Made by a program: the position numbers and the translations under genes. From Lachnospiraceae bacterium (GTDB lineage Bacteria > Bacillota > Clostridia > Lachnospirales > Lachnospiraceae), in NCBI GenBank assembly GCA_910575445.1, contig CAJTFW010000002.1, forward strand, positions 186,001 through 250,000: 64,000 nt of DNA, read 5' to 3'. This document shows, in pieces, positions 53,545 to 63,297 of this stretch. How positions within the stretch are numbered: position 1 is the stretch's first letter; every line of letters begins with the position of its first letter. The notes beneath the pieces are model-generated. The model saw nothing but the letters and a program-made list of their open reading frames with translations. It did no database searches and had not been told where the DNA came from.

Positions 53545-54520
53545 AAAAAGATGTGTGGTGTGGGCACTGGTCTGTATGTTTGCAGTATCATTTTTGACGG
53601 GCTGTAAAAACACCAAGATTGTGCTGACCACAGGGCTTGCCTCCAATGAGCTTTTTCGGATTGGGGATGTGTCCTGCCACCTTTCAGAGGCGCTGATTTA
53701 TCTGATGAATCAGAAGAATCAGTATGAGACCATATATGGGATTGAAATGTGGGAACATACGTTTGGAGATACGACGATAGAGGAGTATCTAAAGAGCCAG
53801 GTGCTTGCAGAGCTTGCGCAGGTAAAAAGTATGGTGCTTCTTGCAAATGAGCAGGAGATTGTACTTTTAGAGGAGGAGAAGCAACAGGCAGGTGAGGCAG
53901 CAAAGGAGTATTTTGGGTCTTTGAGTGAGGCGGAAGTGGATGCACTAAAGGTAGGGCAAGAGGAGATACAGAGAATGTATGAGGACTACTGCCTGGCATA
54001 TAAGGCATATGAGCAGATTACTTCAGATGTAAGTGTGGAGATTAGCCTTGATGAAGCGCGGATTATTCAGTTGCAACAGATTTTTGTGCAGGAGGAGAGC
54101 TTGGCCAAAGAGATTCAGAGGAAATTAGAAGCGGGAGAAGACTTTGCAAATCTGGCGGCGAACTACTCAAAAGCCTCTCAGACAACCGTGGAGGTGGCTA
54201 GAGGAGAGAAGGAAGATGCGTATGAGGAAATAGCTTTTGAATTAGACAATGAGGAAGTCAGCAAGGTATTTGCAGCGGATAATGGGTATTATATTCTAAA
54301 ATGTCTGAATACCTGTATGGAAGAAGAATCTGAGGCAAATAAGATTCAGGTGGCGCAGAGACAGAAGAAGGAAAGGTTTCAGGGGATTTATTCAGAGCTT
54401 ATGAGCGATACGCTCTCAGAGTTTCAAGAAGGAGTATGGGAAAAAGTAAAGTTCAGCGATTATGAGGAAGTAAAGACACAGGGGTTTTTTGAAGTGTATA
54501 CAAAGTATTTTGAGGAGTAA
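53534..54520 (+). CDS. lipoprotein peptidyl-prolyl isomerase, PrsA/parvulin-like
   Basis: 328 aa. Lipoprotein signal with lipobox LTGC (Cys23). A SurA-type helical domain is followed by a rotamase region near 170-270: IIQLQQIFVQEESLAKEIQR, LEAGEDFANLAANYSKASQT, and AFELDNEEVSKVFAADNGYY. The parvulin His residues are not conserved, so catalytic activity is uncertain. It should act outside the membrane as a foldase or chaperone. It is coupled to the HAD gene. Confidence 0.85.
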   Translation: MKNRKRCVVWALVCMFAVSFLTGCKNTKIVLTTGLASNELFRIGDVSCHLSEALIYLMNQKNQYETIYGIEMWEHTFGDTTIEEYLKSQVLAELAQVKSMVLLANEQEIVLLEEEKQQAGEAAKEYFGSLSEAEVDALKVGQEEIQRMYEDYCLAYKAYEQITSDVSVEISLDEARIIQLQQIFVQEESLAKEIQRKLEAGEDFANLAANYSKASQTTVEVARGEKEDAYEEIAFELDNEEVSKVFAADNGYYILKCLNTCMEEESEANKIQVAQRQKKERFQGIYSELMSDTLSEFQEGVWEKVKFSDYEEVKTQGFFEVYTKYFEE

Positions 54521-54522
54521 AA

Positions 54523-54552
54523 GAAAAGGCCACGACTAGCGTGGTCTTTTTG
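54523..54552. terminator. bidirectional terminator
   Basis: AAAAGGCCACG pairs with CGTGGTCTTTTT around ACTAG. A and T runs on both sides serve the two convergent genes. Confidence 0.88.
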
Positions 54553-55647
54553 TCAGTTTAGAAGTTCTTTTAGACTGGTTAGAAGCCTGGTGTTTTTATC
54601 GGGGGTCAAAAAGCAGAAGCGAAAGAAGCTATTGTCTTCTAGACCGGGGAAGGTGGAGCAGTCACGCAACATCAGACCTTCTTTGATGGCATGTAAAAAG
54701 ATATCGTGAGCAGTTAAATCTTTTCTTAGAATACGTACAAGGATAAAGTTGGCATAGGGCTTATAGGGCTTTATCTGAGGCCAGGTAAGAAGTTCTTTAT
54801 AGATGCGTTCCCGTTCGCTGGCGATTAGATGTCTGGTCTTTTCTATATAGTCGGTGTCAGTAAACATATAAGAGCCGGCAATATCCGCTAAGGTGCTGAC
54901 ACTCCAGGGGTTCTGGGTGTCTCTAATAGTCTGTAAAAGAGCAGTGTTACTGGTCATAGCATAGCCTAAGCGAAGACCAGGAGCTGCAAAAAATTTGGAG
55001 GTGCCACGCAGGATGGCAAAGTTGTCAAATTCTTTTAAAAGGCCTGTGGAGGAGACACTGATCTCTTCGGGAGCAAATTCGGCGTAGGTCTCGTCGATAA
55101 GAGCAAAGATATGGTGTTCTTTGCAACAGGTAAAGATACGACGCATCTCTTCGGGCGTTAGAGCAGTGGAGGTGGGGTTGTTGGGGTTACAGATAACACA
55201 CAGGTCAATGCCGTCTTTTAGGGCACTTGTAAAGGCGTTTATATCCAGGCGAAAATCCAAGGTCTCTTGCAGGGCATAGTGAAGCACTTCTCCGTGAACA
55301 AGTGTGATTTCGCGCTCATATTCGGAGTAGGTGGGGGTGACAATAAGGGCTTTTTTGGGCTTTAGCGCCTGGCTAAAAAGGGAGATAAGCTCTGTACAGC
55401 CATTACCTGGCAGGATTTGTTCGGCGTCACATCCTGTATAAGAGGCAATGTGTGTGCGAAGCTTCTGATAGGCAGGGTCAGGATAAGTAGTGATAGCATC
55501 TAAATGGTCTAAAAGTCCGGCTTTCATCTTGGGAGAGAGTCCTAGCGGGTTGACATTAGCACCAAAGCCTGTGATTTTTTCTTTGGGAATACCAAAGACT
55601 TTTTCTATTTTTTCTAAGTCGCTTCCATGAAATTGTTCTTGATTCAT
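54553..55647 (-). CDS. class I/II PLP aminotransferase, HisC/CobD-like
   Basis: 364 aa from ATG 55647 (GAGG upstream; a GTG lies 15 bp further). The N-terminus FHGSDLEKIEKVFGIPKEKI followed by FGANVNPLGLSPKMK resembles CobD threonine-phosphate decarboxylases (HGGN... FSANINPLG). Then come PDPAYQKLRTHIA, GNGCTELISL, CNPNNPTSTALT, IDETYAEFAPEE, and the PLP lysine in RGTSKFFAAPGLRLGYA. No cobalamin or histidine gene is nearby, so the activity could be histidinol-phosphate transamination, threonine-phosphate decarboxylation or another reaction. Confidence 0.85.
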   Translation of the reverse strand: MNQEQFHGSDLEKIEKVFGIPKEKITGFGANVNPLGLSPKMKAGLLDHLDAITTYPDPAYQKLRTHIASYTGCDAEQILPGNGCTELISLFSQALKPKKALIVTPTYSEYEREITLVHGEVLHYALQETLDFRLDINAFTSALKDGIDLCVICNPNNPTSTALTPEEMRRIFTCCKEHHIFALIDETYAEFAPEEISVSSTGLLKEFDNFAILRGTSKFFAAPGLRLGYAMTSNTALLQTIRDTQNPWSVSTLADIAGSYMFTDTDYIEKTRHLIASERERIYKELLTWPQIKPYKPYANFILVRILRKDLTAHDIFLHAIKEGLMLRDCSTFPGLEDNSFFRFCFLTPDKNTRLLTSLKELLN

Positions 55648-55763
55648 TTGTCTTTTCCTCACTTCTTAATTCCCTGTGGTTGCGAAAAACAGCTAGGGAG
55701 TGTATACTTTTTATAAATTATATACGAAACTGAAAAAAAAGCAACGGGGTTTAGTAGGTTGTT

Positions 55764-58700
55764 ATGAAAGAGAAAATCATGGATTTGTTCAATGGCGTGT
55801 TTGTCTATCGTCAGTTAGAGCTTACGATAGAGCCGTCAGAACTTGTATTAAAGGTGAAAAAAGGGGAAACTTTCAGAGGAAGTTTTGTCATCAGTTCCTG
55901 TGATGAGCGCAGGGTAAAAGGGATTGTCTGCGCCAGAATTCCGGGGATGGTATTTCGCGATGATGGTTTCTTTGCCAGAAATTCAAGGATAGAATTTACG
56001 TATACGATGCAGGGCCTTAGAGAAGGCGAGACGCTTACAGAAGATATTTGGCTGGAGACAAATGCAGGGGAGTATCGGATTCCTGTGCAGATTACAGTGG
56101 ACAGTGGAGCAAAAAAAGTCGAAGAAGAACAGCCGCTTCCAGAGCTTATAGAGCTGCCACAGGAGATAGCCATTCTGAAAAAAGGAAAGGGCAGAAGCGA
56201 GGCGTGGAGGGCTAAGAGAAGGCAGGAAGCCGCCTGTGTGGAGCTGTGCCAGATTTTAGAGCGGGAGAGACGAAAAGGCTGTACAAAGGAAGATGCCGAT
56301 ATTTGTCTTCGGGTGGTGGTAGACCGCTTACTAGAAGAAGACAGAGATTCTCTTGTCTATCCACTGCTAGACGCCTGGGTGCTGCTTCGGGAGGGACAGA
56401 GGAAAAAGGCAAGAGAGATATTAAGAACATATGATAATGAGCGCCTGTACCAGACAAAAGATATTACCGTGCGGGCATTGTTTCTATATCTAAACTCTTT
56501 GTATCAAAATAAAGAAGAAACAACGGATTACTGCGTGACACAGTTGCAGAAAATCTACCAGAGGCATCCAGAACATATGCTGGTAACAGAATTTCTTCTA
56601 AAGCTGGATGTAAGGCTTCAGATTAGTGTGCGTGCACGTTTTAGGCTGCTAGAGAGACTGTTTTTATCAGGATGCAGACACCGGCTTCTCTACCAGGAGG
56701 CGTTCTGTCTTCTAAGGGATGACCCGGCGCTTTTTACACAGTTAGATGCATTTACCCTACAAAGCTTTGGATGGGCAGCTTCTTATGGGCTGATAACAAA
56801 GGAGACTGCACAGGCAGTGGCCATACAGGCTACAAGGCTAAAGAGATGGACGCCGTTAGCTTCTAAGGTGTTAAAGGCATGTTGGGAGGTCAGTCCTTCT
56901 AAGGAGACGATAGGGGCTGTGTGCTCTATCTATATCCGGGGGAATCGAACGGATGAGGAGGCATTTTCCTGGTATGAAAAGGGCGTGGAGTATGACGCCA
57001 AGATTACGAATTTGTATGAATATTATATCTATGCGCTGCCAGAAAACTATAAGAAGCTGTTGCCCCGTCAGGTTCTCTTGTATTTTCACTATCACAATAC
57101 ATTAAATAATCACCAGCGTACTATCCTGTATTGCAATCTGGTCAAATATGGCCATGGAGACAAACAAATGTTCAGGGAGCACAGCCGTGCACTGCAGGAT
57201 TTTCTGTTGCGGCAGTTGGCAGACCGCCGTTTAAATGAATCGTTAGCCTGGCTGTATCAAAGATGTGTGCTGGTGGAGGCGCTAGAAGACCATATGTTAG
57301 AAGCGCTGGCAGATATTTTATTTTTAAGAAAATTGACCGTAGAGGAGAAAAGGATTCGGGAGGTAGAAGTAAGCTATGAGCAGCTTCAGGAGACTTTTAC
57401 TTATCGGGTCTCAAATGGGTGTGCCTGGATACCGGTCTATACTCCCAATGTAAAGATTGTCCTGATAGATACCCAGAAAAAGCGCTATTATAAGACCGTA
57501 GCCTACCAGCTTCTGCCAGGGATGCAGCAGCCTAAATTTTTGCAGATTTGTATTGAGAAGCTAAAAGACCATCTGGGAATTAATCTCTACCAGTTAGACG
57601 GAAAAGGCAAACACAGCATCCGGGAAGAAAATCTGTCTGTAGCCTGGAAGCTAATGAAAGATGAGCGTGTTAGAGAATCCTATCGGCTGCAGTTAAAGCT
57701 TGAAGTGATTGCCTATGAGAGAAAGAGCGGAAGACTAGAACAGATGGAAGAATCGCTTTCTCTTACGCCAGGTGAGGTGGAGCGGCTGCCTAGAAAGGGA
57801 CAGGGCGCCTATATTGAGATTTTGATTCTGCTGCATCAGGATATTGAAGCATGGAAACTGCTGTTAAAGACCAGATGCATGGAAGTGGATGCCAAGATAT
57901 TACTTTGTCTTTTGCAACGGCTGATGGCAAAGAAAGCAGTACAAAAAGAAGAACTGATGCCTCTTGCACGTCAGGTATTTAAAAAAGGTGTCTATACAGA
58001 GAAGCTGATTAAGCTTTTAGCCACTGAAACCAGGGGAAATACAGAAGAACTTCTAAAGCTGTGGCAGGCTGGTGCAGAATTTCATCTGGCTTTACCGGAG
58101 CTGTCAGAGCAGCTTATTGTGCAGGCGCTTTTTACAGAACGGTATGTAAAGGAAGTCTTTCCAGTTTTTGCAGCGCTAGATGACAGAGGCGGTCAGTCGG
58201 TGATTGGAAGCGCATATTTAAACTATCTAAGCTTTTTGGATTTTGTAAAAGGTTTTGAAGTGCCGGAGGGACTTTTAGGGAGCCTAGAACACCATCTTTC
58301 CTGGGAGGATGCATTGGCAGAGGTGGCAGTATTGTGTTATCTAAAAGAACTGTCTGCACTATTACTTTTGACCGAGACACAGAAGCGGCTTGTCAGGCGC
58401 CTTCTAAAAGAGTTACCACTAAAGCACAGATGTTTTTCTTTTATACAGAAATTGTTGCCTTATGGAGAAGAAGACAGACCAGCGGACCAGACGATTGTAG
58501 AGTATCGCTGCAACCCAGAGCATAAGGTGGTACTACATTATGTTCTGGAATATCATGGACAAAAGAGCCTGGACTATATTACAGAACGACTTTATCCGGT
58601 CTGTCAGGGAGTCTTTACCAAAGCCTTTATCTTGTTCTATGGGGAGCGGTTAAGCTGGTTCTTTACAGAGACTTTGGAGGATGGAAGCAAGCACTCCACA

Positions 58701-58874
58701 GAGTGTATAACCATAGAACACAAGGAGACATATGAAGGAGAAGACAGTCGGTATCACAGACTTTGCCAGATGCAAAGGGCACTGGATAACAGGCAAGAAG
58801 ACCGTTTGGCTTCGATGATGGAAGAGTATGAATCACTGATAGATGTGACAGAAGAACAGTTTCATATGATATAG
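55764..58874 (+). CDS. DUF5717-family protein, function unknown
   Basis: 1036 aa, no signal peptide or membrane segment. The N-terminus MDLFNGVFVYRQLELTIEPS with a beta-rich domain (residues to about 125: GETFRGSFVISSCDERRVKG) is followed by a very long helical-repeat body (AREILRTYDNERLYQTKDIT, ALFLYLNSLYQNKEETTDYC). By eye this is TPR- or ARM-like. A second beta-type patch TFTYRVSNGCAWIPVYTPNV lies near 540. Family known to me from Lachnospiraceae as DUF5717. It heads a tight three-gene operon (next start within 20 bp). Confidence 0.75.
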   Translation: MKEKIMDLFNGVFVYRQLELTIEPSELVLKVKKGETFRGSFVISSCDERRVKGIVCARIPGMVFRDDGFFARNSRIEFTYTMQGLREGETLTEDIWLETNAGEYRIPVQITVDSGAKKVEEEQPLPELIELPQEIAILKKGKGRSEAWRAKRRQEAACVELCQILERERRKGCTKEDADICLRVVVDRLLEEDRDSLVYPLLDAWVLLREGQRKKAREILRTYDNERLYQTKDITVRALFLYLNSLYQNKEETTDYCVTQLQKIYQRHPEHMLVTEFLLKLDVRLQISVRARFRLLERLFLSGCRHRLLYQEAFCLLRDDPALFTQLDAFTLQSFGWAASYGLITKETAQAVAIQATRLKRWTPLASKVLKACWEVSPSKETIGAVCSIYIRGNRTDEEAFSWYEKGVEYDAKITNLYEYYIYALPENYKKLLPRQVLLYFHYHNTLNNHQRTILYCNLVKYGHGDKQMFREHSRALQDFLLRQLADRRLNESLAWLYQRCVLVEALEDHMLEALADILFLRKLTVEEKRIREVEVSYEQLQETFTYRVSNGCAWIPVYTPNVKIVLIDTQKKRYYKTVAYQLLPGMQQPKFLQICIEKLKDHLGINLYQLDGKGKHSIREENLSVAWKLMKDERVRESYRLQLKLEVIAYERKSGRLEQMEESLSLTPGEVERLPRKGQGAYIEILILLHQDIEAWKLLLKTRCMEVDAKILLCLLQRLMAKKAVQKEELMPLARQVFKKGVYTEKLIKLLATETRGNTEELLKLWQAGAEFHLALPELSEQLIVQALFTERYVKEVFPVFAALDDRGGQSVIGSAYLNYLSFLDFVKGFEVPEGLLGSLEHHLSWEDALAEVAVLCYLKELSALLLLTETQKRLVRRLLKELPLKHRCFSFIQKLLPYGEEDRPADQTIVEYRCNPEHKVVLHYVLEYHGQKSLDYITERLYPVCQGVFTKAFILFYGERLSWFFTETLEDGSKHSTECITIEHKETYEGEDSRYHRLCQMQRALDNRQEDRLASMMEEYESLIDVTEEQFHMI

Positions 58875-58892
58875 GTGAAAGGAAGTGTACGG

Positions 58893-59993
58893 ATGAGCAT
58901 GGCAAATGTGGGAGAAATCTGCGCGGGGATTGATTTTTTAAAGGAGACGCCAAAAGTCTGTTACCAGACGGCGCAGATGAAAGACCCAGAGCCTTTGCCT
59001 CTGGATTTTAGCAGCTGCATGGATAACAAAAGTTGTTTTCGCAAAATCTTATCAGCACTAAAGCGTTATGGCAAAAAGGAGGAACTCTGCATAGCACTGA
59101 TTTTGCCTAATTTATCTCAAAAAAAGATGGAAACATATCAAAAGGATGCCTGTGAAGCTGGATTTTTAGCAGAGCAGCTTTTTATGCTAGGAGAAGAAGA
59201 ATGTCTGGTACATTTTGTGATGCACCAGTCAAATGATATTTGGCAACAACAGGTATGGCTTTTGGATTTTGGTATGGACGAAGTAAAGGCAAGAAGCATT
59301 GTGGTCAACAAAAGGAGCAGACCGATGCTTGTGCAAGTCTCAAGTCCTGAGTATTGGCATGTAGGAAGCCTGTTAAGTAAGGAAAGGGATGACAGACTTT
59401 TGGCATATGTACGAGAGACCTTTTCTAAGATTCATGTATCGGCAGTATTTGTAGCAGGCACTGACCTAAATGAGAAGGATTATCAAAAAAGCCGGGAAGA
59501 ACTCTGCTATCGAAGGCGTGTATTTTTAGGCGAGCAGATGGCGGCTAGAGGTGCCTGTATGCTCTCTAGAGACAGAAAAGAGCAAAAGCCCTATCTGTTT
59601 TTAAATGAGCAGACGCTTCTATATAATGTAGGGATTCGCAGTGTAAAGATGGGAGAAGAATCTGTCTATACTGTGATGCGGGCAGGCTGTAACTGGTATG
59701 AGGCAAAGAAAAGTTTAGAGCTTATCTTACAAAGCGAAGCAGTGCTGGAATTTTCCTTTTGGCCGATGATGGGTGGAGAGCCGATACGAGCAGGGATGTT
59801 TTTAAATGACCTTCCCAAGAGACCAAGAGGAGCTACAAGGCTTCTTTTAGAGCTATCCTTTGTAAGTGCGACCGAGTGTGAAGTGAAGGTTACGGATTTG
59901 GGTTTTGGGGAATTATATCCGGCTTCAGAGCTTTGCTTTAAAGAAACATTTCTGATGGAGGAAAAGGACGATGGGACTGGTTACGATATGTAA
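58893..59993 (+). CDS. DUF5716-family protein, function unknown
   Basis: 366 aa from ATG 58893 (GGAAG at 7 bp; a GTG at 58875 is also open). The N-terminus ANVGEICAGIDFLKETPKVC recalls the phosphate-1 strand of actin-like ATPases, and VWLLDFGMDEVKARSIV and VAGTDLNE come at places where the fold would need phosphate-2 and adenosine motifs; this resemblance is weak. The last residues overlap the next gene by 23 bp. It probably works with the DUF5717 protein; no biochemical role is known to me. Confidence 0.72.
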   Translation: MSMANVGEICAGIDFLKETPKVCYQTAQMKDPEPLPLDFSSCMDNKSCFRKILSALKRYGKKEELCIALILPNLSQKKMETYQKDACEAGFLAEQLFMLGEEECLVHFVMHQSNDIWQQQVWLLDFGMDEVKARSIVVNKRSRPMLVQVSSPEYWHVGSLLSKERDDRLLAYVRETFSKIHVSAVFVAGTDLNEKDYQKSREELCYRRRVFLGEQMAARGACMLSRDRKEQKPYLFLNEQTLLYNVGIRSVKMGEESVYTVMRAGCNWYEAKKSLELILQSEAVLEFSFWPMMGGEPIRAGMFLNDLPKRPRGATRLLLELSFVSATECEVKVTDLGFGELYPASELCFKETFLMEEKDDGTGYDM

Positions 59994-60675
59994 ATATAAC
60001 CGGACAAAGACCCCTCTTTTTGTGGAACAGGCGGGGGTGAATCTGTATAGCTTAGAGGAGCTTTCTTATTTTCTGTATTATAATATCTGTCTGGTGGATA
60101 GTAGATTTTTTAACGAGCGCTTGTGCCGGTGGCTTTTGGAGGAAGTGGGCTGTGAGAAACTGACAGAAGAACTTCGAAAAGGGATTGCTTCTGGGGTGGA
60201 TGTTGTAAAGTTAGTGGTTGTGACTGTCAAAGAGAGTGGACTTTTTGCAGAAGCAGAGTTACAGGAGCTAGTGACAAGGATGGAGGGGCTTAAGACGCTA
60301 AAAGAGCAGGAAAGGCTTAAGATGCGGGCAGATGAGCTCTTGAAAAACAGAAATGAATGGGCGGCGATGGAGGAGTATCGGCATATTTTAAAGATGCATC
60401 AAAATCATAGCCTTGGAACTGCGTTCTATGGGGCGGTATGGAATAATCTAGGAGTGTGTTACGTCCGCCAGTTCTTGTTTTCGCAGGCAGTGACATGTTT
60501 TGAAAAGGCATATGAGTATCGGCGGGAGGAAGAGATTCTAAAACAGGCAGAGCTGGCAAGAAAGCTTGCAAATGGTGAAAAAACAACAGATAAAAAAGTG
60601 GCAGATGAGAGAACACAGCCACAGAAAAAGCTTTTGCAGTGGGAGAGAGAGTATCGGGTGAAAGTAAGCGGATAG
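59971..60675 (+). CDS. TPR-type protein of the DUF5717 operon
   Basis: 234 aa, soluble. The first 70 residues (FVEQAGVNLYSLEELSYFLY, NICLVDSRFFNERLCRWLLE) look like a family-specific domain. A coiled segment follows, then one or two TPR motifs (AVWNNLGVCYVRQFLFSQAV and TCFEKAYEYRREEEI). The C-terminus is lysine-rich. Reading frames of the three operon genes overlap or abut, so the three products are likely made together. Confidence 0.75.
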   Translation: MGLVTICKYNRTKTPLFVEQAGVNLYSLEELSYFLYYNICLVDSRFFNERLCRWLLEEVGCEKLTEELRKGIASGVDVVKLVVVTVKESGLFAEAELQELVTRMEGLKTLKEQERLKMRADELLKNRNEWAAMEEYRHILKMHQNHSLGTAFYGAVWNNLGVCYVRQFLFSQAVTCFEKAYEYRREEEILKQAELARKLANGEKTTDKKVADERTQPQKKLLQWEREYRVKVSG

Positions 60676-60705
60676 GCGCTGCTCTATCAAAAAATCAGAA
60701 AAATC

Positions 60706-60734
60706 TTGACAAGTAGAGGGATAGTTGGTATGAT
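60706..60734 (+). promoter_or_regulatory. sigma-A promoter of the amino-acid ABC transporter
   Basis: TTGACA, 17-bp spacer, TATGAT, about 70 bp before the start codon of the binding protein. Confidence 0.88.
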
Positions 60735-60804
60735 GGCAATGTCATGCGAATACTTTATTGTGGTAAAGTAGTAGCAGATGGAAATAAGAGGAGGATAAAA
60801 AGCA

Positions 60805-61707
60805 ATGAAAAGGTTAATGGCATTGATGCTAGCAGGCGTTATGACAGCAGCGATGGTGGCTGGTTGTGGTCAGAAGAGTGCTGAGACAACAGCAGAGACA
60901 CCAGAAGAGACAACACAGGAGGCTACGCCGGACGCTTCTGACACAGAAACACCAGAGGCAGACCCAGAGACACCAGAGGAGACAACGAGTTCTGAGGAGA
61001 GCGACTTGGCATATGTACAGGGCAAGGGAACACTGGTTGTTGGTATCACAGATTTTGAGCCGATGGACTATAAGGATGAAAGCGGTAACTGGATTGGCTT
61101 TGATGCAGATATGGCAGCAGCATTTGCTAAGAGCCTAGGCGTTAGCGTAGAGTTTGTCGAGATTGACTGGGATAACAAGATTATGGAGCTTGATGGTAAG
61201 ACGATTGACTGTGTATGGAATGGTATGACACTTACCGATGAAGTAAAGAGTGCAATGGAGTGCTCAAATGCATACTGCAACAATGCTCAGATTGTTATTG
61301 TACCAGCAGACAAGGCAGAACAGTATCAGGATAAGGAAAGCCTGAAAGAACTGACGTTCGCAGTTGAAGCGGGCAGCGCCGGAGAGGCACAGGTGACTGA
61401 ATTAGGAGCAGAATTTACACCAGTGACTACACAGGCAAATGCACTGATGGAGGTTGCAGCAGGTTCTTCAGATGCAGCTGTGATTGACTCTTTGATGGCA
61501 GCAGCAATGGTAGGCGAGGGAACTGGTTATGCAAATCTGACCTATACCGTTCAGTTAAACAGTGAAGAGTATGGTGTTGGATTTAGAAAAGGTTCTGACC
61601 TAGCAGCAGCTTTAAATGAGTTCTTTGTAACAGCTTATACCGATGGAAGTATGGTGGCAACCGCAGAGACTTATGGCGTACAGGCAGCTGTGATTGAGCA
61701 GAAATAA
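60805..61707 (+). CDS. polar amino-acid ABC transporter substrate-binding lipoprotein
   Basis: 300 aa. Lipoprotein signal with MVAGC (Cys21), then an acidic Thr/Glu/Pro linker to about residue 70 and a PBP2 (family 3) domain: GKGTLVVGITDFEPMDYKDE, WIGFDADMAAAFAKSLGVSV and EIDWDNKIMELDGKTIDCVW. It should deliver an amino acid such as glutamine, cystine or arginine to the permease; specificity is not readable. GAGGA precedes the ATG. Confidence 0.92.
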   Translation: MKRLMALMLAGVMTAAMVAGCGQKSAETTAETPEETTQEATPDASDTETPEADPETPEETTSSEESDLAYVQGKGTLVVGITDFEPMDYKDESGNWIGFDADMAAAFAKSLGVSVEFVEIDWDNKIMELDGKTIDCVWNGMTLTDEVKSAMECSNAYCNNAQIVIVPADKAEQYQDKESLKELTFAVEAGSAGEAQVTELGAEFTPVTTQANALMEVAAGSSDAAVIDSLMAAAMVGEGTGYANLTYTVQLNSEEYGVGFRKGSDLAAALNEFFVTAYTDGSMVATAETYGVQAAVIEQK

Positions 61708-61723
61708 GGATGATAAGATAAGA

Positions 61724-61755
61724 TAGAGGGCGGAGCCTTTCGCCCTCTTTCTTCT
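61724..61755 (+). terminator. intercistronic partial terminator
   Basis: AGAGGGCG pairs with CGCCCTCT around GAGCCTTT, followed by TTCTTCTTGATTTT. Between binding-protein and permease genes such a hairpin usually lets most transcripts encode only the binding protein. Confidence 0.8.
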
Positions 61756-61783
61756 TGATTTTAAGAGAAAGCGGGGGAGATAC

Positions 61784-62470
61784 ATGGAACTGATGCTGGA
61801 GCAGGTGCCTATTGTCATTCGGTCGTTGAATGTGGGATTTTTGCAGACATTGAAGCTTTTTTTTGTGACACTTTTGGGAGCAGTCCCACTAGGGCTTGCG
61901 ATTGCGTTTGGCTCCATGTCACGTTTTCGGCCACTGAGTTATTTTACAAAGATTGTTGTCTGGATTATACGCGGAACACCGCTGATGATTCAGCTTTTGA
62001 TCATTTATTATTTTCCAGGGCTGGTGCTAGGGAAACCTATCTGGGGCGGCGGTGAGTCCGGGCGTTTTCTGGCGGCATCGGTGTCTTTTATTTTTAATTA
62101 TGCATGTTATTTTTCGGAGATATACAGAGGCGGAATCCAGAGTGTGCCGGTAGGACAGGAGGAAGCAGGGCTGGTACTTGGAATGACCAGAAGTCAGATA
62201 TTTTTTAAGGTGACATTGCTTCAGATGATTAAAAGGATTGTACCGCCGATGTCCAACGAGATTATTACGCTTGTAAAGGATACATCTTTAGCGCGGATTA
62301 TTGCATTGCAGGAGATTATCTGGGCTGGCCAGGCATTTATGAAGGGCTCTCAAGGCATCTCTGGAGCGATTTGGCCAATGTTTTTTACCGCAGTGTATTA
62401 TCTGATATTCAGTGGGATTTTGACCGTGCTTTTGGGACGGCTAGAGAAGAAATTGGATTATTTCCGATAG
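61784..62470 (+). CDS. polar amino-acid ABC transporter permease
   Basis: 228 aa, HisM/GlnP type with five membrane segments. The EAA loop is EEAGLVLGMTRSQIFFKVTL near 125-144; RGTPLMIQLLIIYYF is the family's early motif. GGGGGAG precedes the ATG. It pairs with the ATPase encoded next. Confidence 0.94.
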   Translation: MELMLEQVPIVIRSLNVGFLQTLKLFFVTLLGAVPLGLAIAFGSMSRFRPLSYFTKIVVWIIRGTPLMIQLLIIYYFPGLVLGKPIWGGGESGRFLAASVSFIFNYACYFSEIYRGGIQSVPVGQEEAGLVLGMTRSQIFFKVTLLQMIKRIVPPMSNEIITLVKDTSLARIIALQEIIWAGQAFMKGSQGISGAIWPMFFTAVYYLIFSGILTVLLGRLEKKLDYFR

Positions 62471-62484
62471 AGGAGGGTAAGACG

Positions 62485-63270
62485 ATGGCGATATTAGAGG
62501 CAGAACATATCTGTAAATCTTTTGACCATACAGAGGTCTTAAAGGATATTAGCTTTTCTCTTGAGGAGGGACAGGTACTTTCTATCATTGGGTCTTCGGG
62601 AAGCGGGAAGACGACACTTCTTCGGTGTCTGAATTTTTTGGAGAGACCAGACAGCGGTGTGATTCGGGTATGCGGGGAGACAATATTTGACGGAAATGAT
62701 AAAACAACGTTGCAGGAATCAGAGATTCGGAAAAAGCGGCTGCATTTTGGGCTGGTATTTCAGGCATTTCATCTGTTTCCGCAGTATACGGCACTTCAGA
62801 ATGTGATGCTTGCAAAGGAGCTTTTGGCGAAGGAACAGCCGGATTATAAGGCAAGGAAACGAGAGATACATGAGGAGATTCGGGTATTAGCAGAGGAGCT
62901 TCTAAGACAGATGGGGCTTACGGACAGGATGCATAATTACCCGCATCAGTTGTCGGGCGGACAATGCCAAAGGGTGGCGATTGCGCGGGCACTGGCACTA
63001 AAGCCGGATATTTTATGTTTTGATGAACCGACGTCGGCATTAGACCCGGAACTTACAGGGGAAGTGCTAAAGGTGATGAAGGAGTTAGCAGAGCAGAAGA
63101 CAACGATGATTATTGTAACGCATGAGATGGCGTTTGCCAGGGATGTGGCGAGTCATGTGATATTTATGGATGATGGGTATATACTAGAGCAGGGAACGCC
63201 AAGACAGGTGTTTGAGGAGTCACATGAGGAGCGGACGAGGCAGTTTTTGTCTAGGTTTACGCAAGGGTAG
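62485..63270 (+). CDS. polar amino-acid ABC transporter ATP-binding protein
   Basis: 261 aa from ATG 62485 (AGGAGGG upstream); the frame is open further upstream inside the permease gene but without family sequence. Walker A IIGSSGSGKTTLLRCLNFLE, Q-loop LVFQAFHLFPQYT, signature LSGGQCQRVAIARAL, Walker B ILCFDEPTSALDPEL, H-loop VTHEM. GlnQ/HisP family. Repeat copy C follows 28 bp after the stop. Confidence 0.95.
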   Translation: MAILEAEHICKSFDHTEVLKDISFSLEEGQVLSIIGSSGSGKTTLLRCLNFLERPDSGVIRVCGETIFDGNDKTTLQESEIRKKRLHFGLVFQAFHLFPQYTALQNVMLAKELLAKEQPDYKARKREIHEEIRVLAEELLRQMGLTDRMHNYPHQLSGGQCQRVAIARALALKPDILCFDEPTSALDPELTGEVLKVMKELAEQKTTMIIVTHEMAFARDVASHVIFMDDGYILEQGTPRQVFEESHEERTRQFLSRFTQG

Positions 63271-63297
63271 GGGCAAGAGGACGCCAGGGCGTAGCGT

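Noticed and set aside
54553-55647. Naming the aminotransferase hisC or cobD outright
   Set aside because: Motifs fit both families, and no histidine or cobalamin genes are adjacent, so no symbol was given.
60866-61138. Arg/Gln-rich ORF inside the substrate-binding protein gene
   Set aside because: It is a frame shadow of the Thr/Glu/Pro linker-encoding DNA and has no start signal.
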